Assembly: GCA_007115705.1 (NCBI GenBank)
Contig: QXEO01000464.1
Span: 3,211,716 to 3,275,715 of the forward strand
DNA length: 64,000 bases
Direction of reading: 5' to 3'
Source of the DNA: Dactylis glomerata
Lineage: Eukaryota > Streptophyta > Magnoliopsida > Poales > Poaceae
Part shown: piece after piece, positions 24,134 to 32,729 of the stretch
How the letters are laid out: the number at the start of each line of letters is the position of its first letter
How positions within the stretch are numbered: the stretch's first letter is position 1
Notes under the pieces: generated by a model
What the model was told of the DNA's origin: nothing
The model's input: only the letters and a program-made list of their open reading frames with translations
Database searches by the model: none
Made by a program: the position numbers and the translations under genes

Positions 24134-25057
24134 TGTCGGGGGGATTGACCCCCGGTAGGGTCAAGAGAGTAGAAAGACACAAGGTCTATGATTGACTTGT
24201 GCCGAGTTATCAAGAAAGGGCCTGGCCGGAATATGAGCATCGGCCAGGCCGGCATATGTGTGTATCCCGGCTAATACTTGGATATGCCGGTATAGCCGGA
24301 ATACTGGTATATGTGTGCCGGCATATACTTAGATATGCCGGCCTAACCATTTGGTGTGTTGTGCAGGAGCAGGGGAGGCCGGATTACCCGACCCTCGTAG
24401 GTCGTTGGTCCGGCATATAAGTCCTGGGTATGGCCAACGGTCATATCCGGGATACTTAAGTCAACCAAGGTGTCACATCCCTACAATCAAGGAAGAAAAC
24501 ATCCAAGCATGGTAGCAGAGTAAGATGGCAGGGTGCACAGTGGAGGTTACCTACCCTCACTGTGCACAAGTACGAGCTTACCGCACAGAGGTAAGGCCAC
24601 AGTTCAAGAGGTACAAGGTACAGGGATATGGCGTCCCATCGAGAGCAATCAGGGGCGAAGTCAAGGGTCTCTGCCATCGTCACCAGCTCCTGTTTGGAGT
24701 GTAGCCCGTGTCTTGTGGTCTTGTATGACCGTTGTAACCCTGGCCACCACTATATAAGGTGGCATAGGGAGCCCTGGTAAAGGGTTGGTCACTCTGTGTT
24801 CCTACACTTAGCAGTTCATCTTCCTTCTCTAGCAGAGAGCTTGGAAGCACCATTGTTGTGTACTACATCGACCCAAATATACAATCAGTAGAGCAGGAGT
24901 AGGGGTGTTATCTCCTTACGAGAGCCCCGAACCTGGGTAGATCAGTGTCTCTTTCTGTCGTGCTTTTTAGCTCGTTCCCCTCTCCCGAATCCTCCAGCAT
25001 CTAGTTCGGCCCCCATTTAAGCCATCCTATGGCATATGTTGTTTCACCACGACGACA
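24134..25057 (+). repeat. 5' LTR of T2 (924 bp)
   Basis: It starts tgtcgggggg and ends gacgaca. Its TATA box tatataag is at 24751-24758. GCCGGCATAT-type sub-repeats lie at 24230-24340, fewer than in T1. Confidence 0.95.
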
Positions 25058-25059
25058 TT

Positions 25060-25076
25060 TGGCGCCCACCGTGGGG
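25060..25076 (+). other. Primer binding site of T2
   Basis: tggcgcccaccgtgggg lies two bases after the LTR. It is identical to the T1 site except for its last bases. The Gag ATG follows only 26 nt from the PBS start, so the leader is extremely short. Confidence 0.8.
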
Positions 25077-25085
25077 CAGATCGAT

Positions 25086-28000
25086 ATGCTGGGCGGAGTG
25101 TTCATTCGGACGGGGTCTGTGATAGCAGCTTCGGGAGTGCGCGTGGTCTCTGGCCTCGTCCAGAGGCTAGGCTCGCTCAGTTTCGTCAGTGACAACGCCG
25201 GTTGTCTCGGTGGCCGGCCGTTCCCCAGGGATGGCCGGATTATGTCTTTCGGTTCCCACGAGGTGTACGTGGGGACTGAGAGAATTTGCAGGAAGGAGGT
25301 GCTGGTGGCGTCGGATCCTCCGTCACATCGGCTGGCTCACGCTGGGCGTAGCGCTCGCTCAGTAGAGCCGGCTGAGGTGATGATGGCCGGCACATCCGTG
25401 CCGCCGGCGGAAGATGCCGGCAAAGCAGCAGCGGCCGGAGCTTCTCCTCCGGAGCCGCCGAAGGTCAAGAGGTCGGCGCGTCCTCCGTTGGAGCGTGCGG
25501 AGAACCTGGCCGGCACTTCCGGTGTGCCGGCTAGGGGCGAGGTTCTTCTTCCCATCATCGACCGGCTTCTCGAGCCGGTGCGATCCGGCGTTGATCCGGA
25601 GCAGACAAGGGAGGTCCTGGAGGGATCTCGTCAGGCCCTCGTCGACGAGGCCCTGGCCATGAACCAGGAGCGCGAACGGTTTAACCGGCAACTCCGTGAG
25701 TATGAGGCAGCCCATGGTTTTACTCCTGTAGTAATCCGGCCTAGCCGGATAGAAGAGGTTAGAACTAGAGGCAGAAATCTTAATGCTGAGATAGGAAAAG
25801 ATGCTAGAGATAAGAGTCATACCGCAACTAGTACTGTGCCTAAGGTAGTCTATAGTTCGCCAGTAAAGAACCTTAGAGCGGCGGCCGAGGTAGCTAAGGA
25901 TTTATCTTGTTTATCCGGCGAAGCACTGCGTGAGCAGCAAGCCCGGCTTAACCAACTTTTGTCTGAAGCTACAAAGCAGCAGGAGGCCTTTAAGAAGGCA
26001 AACCCGGGTGCCGGGGCGTCTCAGTACATTGTGTCGGCGGGAGGTGCCGGCGCGAGGTCGAGGGGCCAAGCCTCGTCCCCGCATCCTAGCGCCCGGCGTG
26101 CCGGAAGTGTGACCTCTGGCCGCCGGGACAAGCAGATCCAGGTGTACGATCCGGCTGTCGCCGGAAAGCAGGCGATGGTGCAGAAGAATGTCGGCCAAGC
26201 TGACAAGTATGTCGGCAGCAAGAAGCCCGGCCAGAGTGTGCCGGCCGGGCATGAAGCAGGCGCGGCCGGTGGTGGCCGGAGTAACAGTGCAGCCCGGCGT
26301 CAGCAACAGGGCGCCGGAGGTGCAGCGCAGCAGCAGGGTGCAGGCCATCCGGGACATCGAGAGGATGACGGCAATTCCGCCCTTGCCAGGGCGGGATATC
26401 AGCAGCAGCACCAGCAAGGCCGGCATAGTGAGCAGCATCAGCCGGAGCAGCAGCAGCAGATGATCGCAGGCCCAATAGCATCCCGGCTTGGACCTCGGTC
26501 CTTGGAAGCCAATGATGCACGTTTCAAGCTGGACAAGATCCACCAATCAGAGTTGGTGGAGAGACAAGGAGCTCCGGGCCCTATGTGTTTCGGACCCCGG
26601 ATTATGGGGGAGCCGGTGCCTTACTTCTTCCAGCTCGCGCGTGGCGCGAGGACATATAATGGCAGTACGAAGCCGGAAGATTGGTTGGAGGATTACTCCA
26701 CAGCGGTGAACATCGCCGGAGGAAACCTCAGATGGGCGGTACGATATGTGCCGCAGATGTTGGAAGGTCCAGCCAGGATATGGCTGAATAATTTGCCGGC
26801 CGGGAGTATCAACGGCTGGATTGATTTCGAAGAGCAGTTTGTGTCGAACTTTACCAGTACATACAAGAGGCCCAACCGTCCGCAGCAGCTGGCTAACTGC
26901 CGGCAAGGAGTGAATGAGACTGACCGTGACTATCTGACCAGGTGGTGCACGTTGCGCAATTCCTGCGAAGGAATCAATGAGCAGCAGGCCATCATGTGGT
27001 TCGCTCATGGGTGCCGGCATGGCACCATGCTGTGGCAAAAGCTTCAGAGGCAAATGCCGGCCACGCTGGCCGAAACAATCAAGATCGCTGATAGTTATGC
27101 TCTGGGAGATCCCATGCAGCCCAGTCTCGATTCACAAGGACAGGGGCAAACCCAGGGGAACACCAGCAATGCCGGGAGATCAGGGCAATATTATCGCACT
27201 GATAACCGGAACAAGAGAAGAGATGAAAGGCCGGATCACCGGTATGGGGCAGCACAAGTTGCAGCTGTGGAGGAAGAGCAAGGGGGCGCCGGCAGTAGCC
27301 AGCGTCCGAGATATGAGGACTATCAGCAGCCTCAGCAGCAGCCGCAGCAGCAAGCACAGCCGTTCCAGAAGAAGAATGTCTGGACCAACAAGAATGCCGG
27401 CGGAGCCGCCGGCCAGAAGAAGCAGTGGCCGAAGTATACTGTGGGTCTTGCCATGGACAAGCCTTGTGTGTTCCACACATTCCAGCCGGGAAAGCCGGCA
27501 AACCATTTGACAAGGAACTGTTCGTGGCTGGACGACATATTAGCAGGTCGTGCAGGTCCCTGGGGACCGGCTAGACCCTCTGTCCCGGCAGCTCCATCGC
27601 CGTTGACAGGTGCCAATACGATTGCAGTCCCACCTAGGCCGGTTAATCCTGGGAATCAGAGCAACGCCGGAAATGCCGGCGTAAATCAAGTTGACCAGAG
27701 CTATAATCCGGAATATAACGCCGGAGGCCCAGGAGCGGGCCGGAATGAGTACAAGGAGTATGATCAGAGCTATATGGTCTTTGAGACCGAGAGAACAGAC
27801 AAGCAGAGCTTGTACCGGCGGTGTCTGGAGGTGAATGCCGTTATGTCGGCTGTGCCAAAGCTGATGTACTGGTCTGACCAGGCTGTTGGTTGGGACAGGG
27901 CAGATCATCCCCGGATCATGCCAAATCCCGGCGGATATGCTCTGGTGATGGATCCGACATTCGTCGGGCCGGCTAATAACGTAAGATTCAGCAAGGTCCT

Positions 28001-28592
28001 CATTGATAATGGAAGCAGCATCAACATCATGTATCGGGATACGATGGAGAAGCTGGGAATCAAGGAAAATATGCTGGAACCGAGCAAGACCACGTTCCAC
28101 GGCATTGTGCCGGGACTTTCGTGTGCGCCGATGGGCAAGATCCGGATGGATGTGATGTTTGGCAGCCGGGATAACTGCAGGGTGGAAAACCTCATGTTCG
28201 AGGTGGTTGATCTGGAGAGCCCCTACCATGCTTTGCTGGGTAGACCGGCACTGGCAAAATTCATGGCCTCTACGCATGTGGCGTATCTGAAGATGAAGAT
28301 GCCGGGACCCAAAGGAGTGATCACCATCATTGGTGATTACAAGCGTTCGATGGCATGTGCCACCGCCGGATCCAATCTGGCCGAGACTCTGATCATTGCA
28401 GAGGAGAGGAAGAGGCTCAAGCGAGCAGTGGAGATTGCTGAGACGGTCGTGGCCGGCAAATCTATGCCGGGCATGACAAATCCCGGTGGCAGCGTTTCTT
28501 TTCAAGTGAGTAAGGAAGTCAAAAAGGTGCCTCTGGATGAAGCTTTCCCGGAGCGCCATGCCCTGGTTGGGGCAAGTTTGGATCCCAAATAG
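25086..28592 (+). CDS. gag-pro: T2 Gag-protease polyprotein (1168 aa)
   Basis: Gag forms the particle around the genomic RNA and the protease cuts the polyprotein. I choose the ATG at 25086 because the longer frame from 25029 runs through the LTR end and PBS, and T1 has its ATG at the matching place. The N-terminal 500 residues are Ala/Gly/Gln-rich and low in complexity. A retrotransposon gag core lies at about residues 505-680 (ARGARTYNGSTKPEDWL to IADSYALGD). A Gln-rich stretch follows, then a variant knuckle (CVFHTF...HLTRNC) near 795-815. The retropepsin is near residues 950-1065, with LIDNGSSIN at the active site (DNG instead of DTG/DSG, seen in related elements) and ALLGRP. The frame ends at TAG 28590-28592 and continues in the same frame as pol. 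Confidence 0.93.
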   Translation: MLGGVFIRTGSVIAASGVRVVSGLVQRLGSLSFVSDNAGCLGGRPFPRDGRIMSFGSHEVYVGTERICRKEVLVASDPPSHRLAHAGRSARSVEPAEVMMAGTSVPPAEDAGKAAAAGASPPEPPKVKRSARPPLERAENLAGTSGVPARGEVLLPIIDRLLEPVRSGVDPEQTREVLEGSRQALVDEALAMNQERERFNRQLREYEAAHGFTPVVIRPSRIEEVRTRGRNLNAEIGKDARDKSHTATSTVPKVVYSSPVKNLRAAAEVAKDLSCLSGEALREQQARLNQLLSEATKQQEAFKKANPGAGASQYIVSAGGAGARSRGQASSPHPSARRAGSVTSGRRDKQIQVYDPAVAGKQAMVQKNVGQADKYVGSKKPGQSVPAGHEAGAAGGGRSNSAARRQQQGAGGAAQQQGAGHPGHREDDGNSALARAGYQQQHQQGRHSEQHQPEQQQQMIAGPIASRLGPRSLEANDARFKLDKIHQSELVERQGAPGPMCFGPRIMGEPVPYFFQLARGARTYNGSTKPEDWLEDYSTAVNIAGGNLRWAVRYVPQMLEGPARIWLNNLPAGSINGWIDFEEQFVSNFTSTYKRPNRPQQLANCRQGVNETDRDYLTRWCTLRNSCEGINEQQAIMWFAHGCRHGTMLWQKLQRQMPATLAETIKIADSYALGDPMQPSLDSQGQGQTQGNTSNAGRSGQYYRTDNRNKRRDERPDHRYGAAQVAAVEEEQGGAGSSQRPRYEDYQQPQQQPQQQAQPFQKKNVWTNKNAGGAAGQKKQWPKYTVGLAMDKPCVFHTFQPGKPANHLTRNCSWLDDILAGRAGPWGPARPSVPAAPSPLTGANTIAVPPRPVNPGNQSNAGNAGVNQVDQSYNPEYNAGGPGAGRNEYKEYDQSYMVFETERTDKQSLYRRCLEVNAVMSAVPKLMYWSDQAVGWDRADHPRIMPNPGGYALVMDPTFVGPANNVRFSKVLIDNGSSINIMYRDTMEKLGIKENMLEPSKTTFHGIVPGLSCAPMGKIRMDVMFGSRDNCRVENLMFEVVDLESPYHALLGRPALAKFMASTHVAYLKMKMPGPKGVITIIGDYKRSMACATAGSNLAETLIIAEERKRLKRAVEIAETVVAGKSMPGMTNPGGSVSFQVSKEVKKVPLDEAFPERHALVGASLDPK

Positions 28593-31500
28593 GAAAGCGA
28601 GCTCATCAGCTTCCTCCGTGAGAATCGGGATATCTTTGCATGGTCTACTTCGGACCTGCAAGGTGTGCCGAGGGAGCTGGCTGAGCACGCATTGCACGTG
28701 AGACCCGATGCTAAGCCAGTGAAGCAGCCGCTCCGGCGGAATGCCGGCGATAGAAGGAAAGCCATATGGGAGGAAGTGGCCAGGCTCTTAGCCTCTGGCT
28801 TTATCAAGGAAGTACTTCATCCGGATTGGGTGTCTAATCCGGTTTTGGTGGAAAAGAAGAAAGACGAGCCCGCCATAGTGAAAGTATGGCGGATGTGTGT
28901 TGATTACACCAACTTGAATAAGGCATGTCCTAAAGATCCATTCCCGCTCCCTCGGATCGATCAAGTGATTGATTCCACAGCCGGATGTGAACTGTTATCA
29001 TTTGTAGATGCCTATTCTGGTTTCCACCAGATCCCCTTGTATGAGCCAGATCAAATAAAGACATCCTTTATTACCCCGTACGGGGCTTATTGCTATCTCA
29101 CTATGCCGTTCGGTTTAAGAAATGCCGGCGCAACTTACCAAAGGTGTATGCAAAAGTGTTTGCACGATCAGATAGATAAAAATGTGCAGGTATATGTCGA
29201 TGATATCGTCATAAAAACCAAGGAGAGCAAGACTCTCATAGATGATCTCCGGGAAACCTTTGGGAACCTGAGGAGATTCCGGATGAAGTTGAATCCGGCT
29301 AAGTGCACCTTTGGTGTGCCGGCGGGCAAGTTGCTCGGTTTCCTTGTTTCCAGCCGGGGTATTGAGGTGAATCCCGGCAAGATTCGTGCCATAGAAAGGA
29401 TGAAGCCGCCGACAGATTTGAGGGAAGTACAGAAGTTCACTGGGTGCCTCGCATCCCTGAGCCGCTTCATAAGCCGGCTGGGAGAGAAAGCTCTGCCGTT
29501 ATATCAGTTGATGAAAAAGTCCGACACATTTGTCTGGACAACGCAAGCAGATGCAGCTTTCAAAGAATTGAAACAGTTGTTGTCAACAGCGCCGGTATTA
29601 GCGTCTCCGATGCCCCGGGAGCCAATGTTGCTCTATATAGCGGCAACCAACCGAGTTGTCAGTGCTGTGGTGGTAGTAGAGCGAGAGGAAGGAGGCAAAA
29701 CCGTGCAGCGGCCGGTATATTATCTGAGTGAAGTCCTCTCCACCTCAAAGCAAAATTACCCCCACTATCAGAAGATGACCTATGGTGTCTATATGGCGGC
29801 CAAGAAGCTCAAGCATTACTTCCAAGAGCATCCAATCCGGGTAGTGGCCGAGGCCCCTATCTCGGAAATTATAGGCAACAAAGATGCCAGCGGCCGGATA
29901 GCAAAGTGGGCAATAGAGCTTTCACCATATACACCGCAGTACGATAAGAGGGATACAATCAAGTCCCAGGTCTTGGCTGATTTCTTTATTGACTGGGCCG
30001 AGATACAGTATGAGCCACCATTGCCAGATGCCAATTATTGGAGGATGCATTTCGATGGGTCCAAGACAATCCATGGCTTGGGTGCCGGCATAGTTCTCAG
30101 TTCACCAAAGAATGACCAGCTGAGATACGTCCTGCAGATTCACTTTGCAGCATCAAATAATGTGGCGGAATATGAGGCACTTGTGCATGGCCTGAAGGTG
30201 TCTAAGGACATAGGAATTCGCCGGATTATGTGCTTCGGGGATTCTGACTTAGTGATTCAGCAGTGTTCCGGCATATGGGACGCGCATGATGCTAACATGG
30301 CATCATACCGTTTCCTAGTGCAGCAGTTAAGTGGTTACTTTGAAGGTTGTGAGTTCCGGCACGTTCTCCGGGCTCAGAACGATGCAGCCGATGCATTATC
30401 CAAGCTGGGGTCTTCCCGAGATTCAATCCCGCCCGGCATTTCGCTGGAGCATCTGAGGAAGCCATCGATCAAACCCTCGCCGGAGTCATCCTCCATTTAT
30501 GTCCCGCCAGGTCCAGACGAAGCAGTTCCAATGGAGATAGATGCCGGAGCCAGGACGGATAACCCGGGGACTGTTTCCTCAGTCCCGGGGACTGGGCCGG
30601 CATATGCTGTTAGTACAGTATTCCGGAGCAAAACTAAAGGCAAGGGTAAAATGTGCCAAGAGGTTGTGCCGGTATACCCGGGGACTGCTCCGGCATACCC
30701 GGGGACTGATTCTTCAGTCCCGGGGACTTCGCAGCCCATGGAGATCGATTATGTGTCGGTCGAAATGATGGAAATAGATCAGGCAGTGTTCACTGTCAGG
30801 GAAGTGCCCTCATGGGCACGTCCTATCATGAACTTCATGGTGGATGGTCAAGTGCCGGCGGATGAAACCGAGGCCCGCCGGGTTATAAGGAGATCCAAAG
30901 CGTATACCATCATCAACAAAGAAATATACAAGAGAAGTACCACCGGAGTATTGCAGAGATGTGTCGAATCTGCGGAGGGTCTGGAGATGCTCCGGGAAAT
31001 TCACCAGGGGGAGTGTGGTCACCATGCTTCGTCCAGGGCATTGGTGGCAAAGGTATTCCGGCATGGCTTCTATTGGCCAACGGCACTGCAAGAGGCAGAA
31101 AACTTGGTCCGGAAATGTAATGGGTGTCAAAGATATGCCCACCAGATTCATCAGCCGGCATCTGCCCTGAAAACTATCCCAATAACCTGGCCCTTTGCTG
31201 TTTGGGGCCTGGATATGGTCGGGGCTTTTAAGCCGGCCAGAGGGAAAATGACCCATATCCTGGTCATGGTGGACAAGTTCACCAAGTGGATTGAAGTGAA
31301 GCCCATAAGCAAGTGTGATGGTCACACAGCAGTGAAATTCTTAAAGGATATAATCTTGAGATATGGTGTTCCTCATAGCATCATCACTGACAATGGGTCA
31401 AACTTTGCCCAAGGGCCATTTGCCAGATTTTGTGAGGAAGTGGGAATCCGGCTGGACGTTGCGTCGGTTGCCCACCCTTGTGCCAATGGCCAAGTAGAGA

Positions 31501-32078
31501 GATCGAATGGGCTAGTATTATCCGGCATAAAACCCCGGCTGATAGAGCCCCTGGAGAAAACTCCGGGATGTTGGCTAGATGAGCTGCCAGCAGTGCTGTG
31601 GAGTTTAAGAACAACTCCGAATAGATCAACAGGCTACACACCATTTTTCCTGGTGTATGGAGCAGAAGCTGTGCTTCCAACAGATGTAATACATGATGCA
31701 CCAAGAATAGTGCTATATACTGAGGAAGAGGCTAAAGAAGCCAGAGAAAATGATGTTGATCTGCTAGAGGAAGCAAGGGAAATAACTCTGTCAAGAACAG
31801 CAGTATATCAGCAGAACCTCAGACGCTATCATGCGCAGAAGGTAAATCCAAGGAGATTTCAAGAGGGAGATCTAGTACTCCGGCTAAAGCAAGGAACAGA
31901 AGGCCGGCATAAGTTAACTCCTCCATGGGAGGGGCCATTCATTGTGAGCAGAGCTCTGCACAATGATGCCTATTATCTTATAGATGCGCAGGACCCCAAG
32001 AAGAATAAGGCGGACAGGTCCGGAGAAGAAACCAAGAGGCCATGGAACATAGCTCTACTGCGCCCCTTTTACTCCTGA
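28593..32078 (+). CDS. pol: T2 Pol: RT, two RNase H domains, integrase (1161 aa)
   Basis: The frame is the direct continuation of gag-protease after TAG. No early ATG exists upstream of the RT, so independent initiation would lose the RT N-terminus. Order: RT with FVDAYSGFHQI and the catalytic YVDD at 29193-29204; the RNase H linked to RT (about 29520-29960); a second RNase H with HFDGSKT near 30045, NNVAEYEAL and GDSDLV near 30240, and DALSKL near 30395; a linker with repeated PGT motifs (30560-30735); integrase with the HHCC zinc finger (about 31000-31140), Asp in GLDMV (31210), Asp in ITDNGS (31380-31397) and Glu in GQVERSNG (about 31490-31510). The C-terminus binds DNA or chromatin in such enzymes. 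All key residues are present, so the copy may be active if TAG is read through. Confidence 0.94.
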   Translation, partial: ESELISFLRENRDIFAWSTSDLQGVPRELAEHALHVRPDAKPVKQPLRRNAGDRRKAIWEEVARLLASGFIKEVLHPDWVSNPVLVEKKKDEPAIVKVWRMCVDYTNLNKACPKDPFPLPRIDQVIDSTAGCELLSFVDAYSGFHQIPLYEPDQIKTSFITPYGAYCYLTMPFGLRNAGATYQRCMQKCLHDQIDKNVQVYVDDIVIKTKESKTLIDDLRETFGNLRRFRMKLNPAKCTFGVPAGKLLGFLVSSRGIEVNPGKIRAIERMKPPTDLREVQKFTGCLASLSRFISRLGEKALPLYQLMKKSDTFVWTTQADAAFKELKQLLSTAPVLASPMPREPMLLYIAATNRVVSAVVVVEREEGGKTVQRPVYYLSEVLSTSKQNYPHYQKMTYGVYMAAKKLKHYFQEHPIRVVAEAPISEIIGNKDASGRIAKWAIELSPYTPQYDKRDTIKSQVLADFFIDWAEIQYEPPLPDANYWRMHFDGSKTIHGLGAGIVLSSPKNDQLRYVLQIHFAASNNVAEYEALVHGLKVSKDIGIRRIMCFGDSDLVIQQCSGIWDAHDANMASYRFLVQQLSGYFEGCEFRHVLRAQNDAADALSKLGSSRDSIPPGISLEHLRKPSIKPSPESSSIYVPPGPDEAVPMEIDAGARTDNPGTVSSVPGTGPAYAVSTVFRSKTKGKGKMCQEVVPVYPGTAPAYPGTDSSVPGTSQPMEIDYVSVEMMEIDQAVFTVREVPSWARPIMNFMVDGQVPADETEARRVIRRSKAYTIINKEIYKRSTTGVLQRCVESAEGLEMLREIHQGECGHHASSRALVAKVFRHGFYWPTALQEAENLVRKCNGCQRYAHQIHQPASALKTIPITWPFAVWGLDMVGAFKPARGKMTHILVMVDKFTKWIEVKPISKCDGHTAVKFLKDIILRYGVPHSIITDNGSNFAQGPFARFCEEVGIRLDVASVAHPCANGQVERSNGLVLSGIKPRLIEPLEKTPGCWLDELPAVLWSLRTTPNRSTGYTPFFLVYGAEAVLPTDVIHDAPRIVLYTEEEAKEARENDVDLLEEAREITLSRTAVYQQNLRRYHAQKVNPRRFQEGDLVLRLKQGTEGRHKLTPPWEGPFIVSRALHNDAYYLIDAQDPKKNKADRSGEETKRPWNIALLRPFYS

Positions 32079-32729
32079 GCAACACAATGTATGTATTTCC
32101 ATATTTTCCTTTGTATGCCGGCGTGTTGTGCCGGCACAAGACTAATGAATGAAATACCGGCATCCCGAAGAAGCCGGGTAACTAGCTCCGAGGTATATTT
32201 GTTGTTTATTTACAGTTTTTTGTTATATGCCGGCTGGCTTTATTTGAATGTTTCCTATGTCGGCCTAGTAATGTGTCGGCACCAAAGGCCACTCTTCGAC
32301 TCAGCTGCTGTCCGAAACCCGGCTTCATGGCTAGCAAGAGTAGATGCCGGAGATTGTCTACACATGGAAAACGGCTAAGGAAATACAAAGCAAGCGAACC
32401 GACATTTTCGTTAAAGCTAAAGTTAAAATTTAAAGTGTCGGATGATTTGAAGTCTAAGTCTCAAAGTTAAAGTACTGTATGTTCGAGGAAGCAACCTTGA
32501 GACTCATACGTCGAAAGCCAATTGAGGTAGACAAGCAGCCAAGGTTGTGAAATTGAGGAAACAGGAAAACAACTCGGTGACTTAGCCAAAAGATGATCCG
32601 GCATTAGTAACAAGCAAACCAAGATAAAACTTGTTCAGGAAGCAAACCAAAGGAAATTAAGCGTGTATATTACATCTGCACCCGGTATACCGGGGATCTG
32701 ATAAAACTTAAAGTTTTTATGCTGCAAAG
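32079..32729. other. Spacer between converging T2 pol and antisense gene
   Basis: The 651 bp hold no convincing ORF. They are conserved with T1 11627-12278. The antisense transcript needs its terminator and polyadenylation site here or within pol; none is identifiable by eye. Confidence 0.6.

Noticed and set aside
27540..28697. 385-codon open frame on the minus strand opposite the T2 gag-protease and pol start
   Set aside because: It mirrors the sense frame, has no domain, and T1 keeps only short pieces. A shadow of codon composition.
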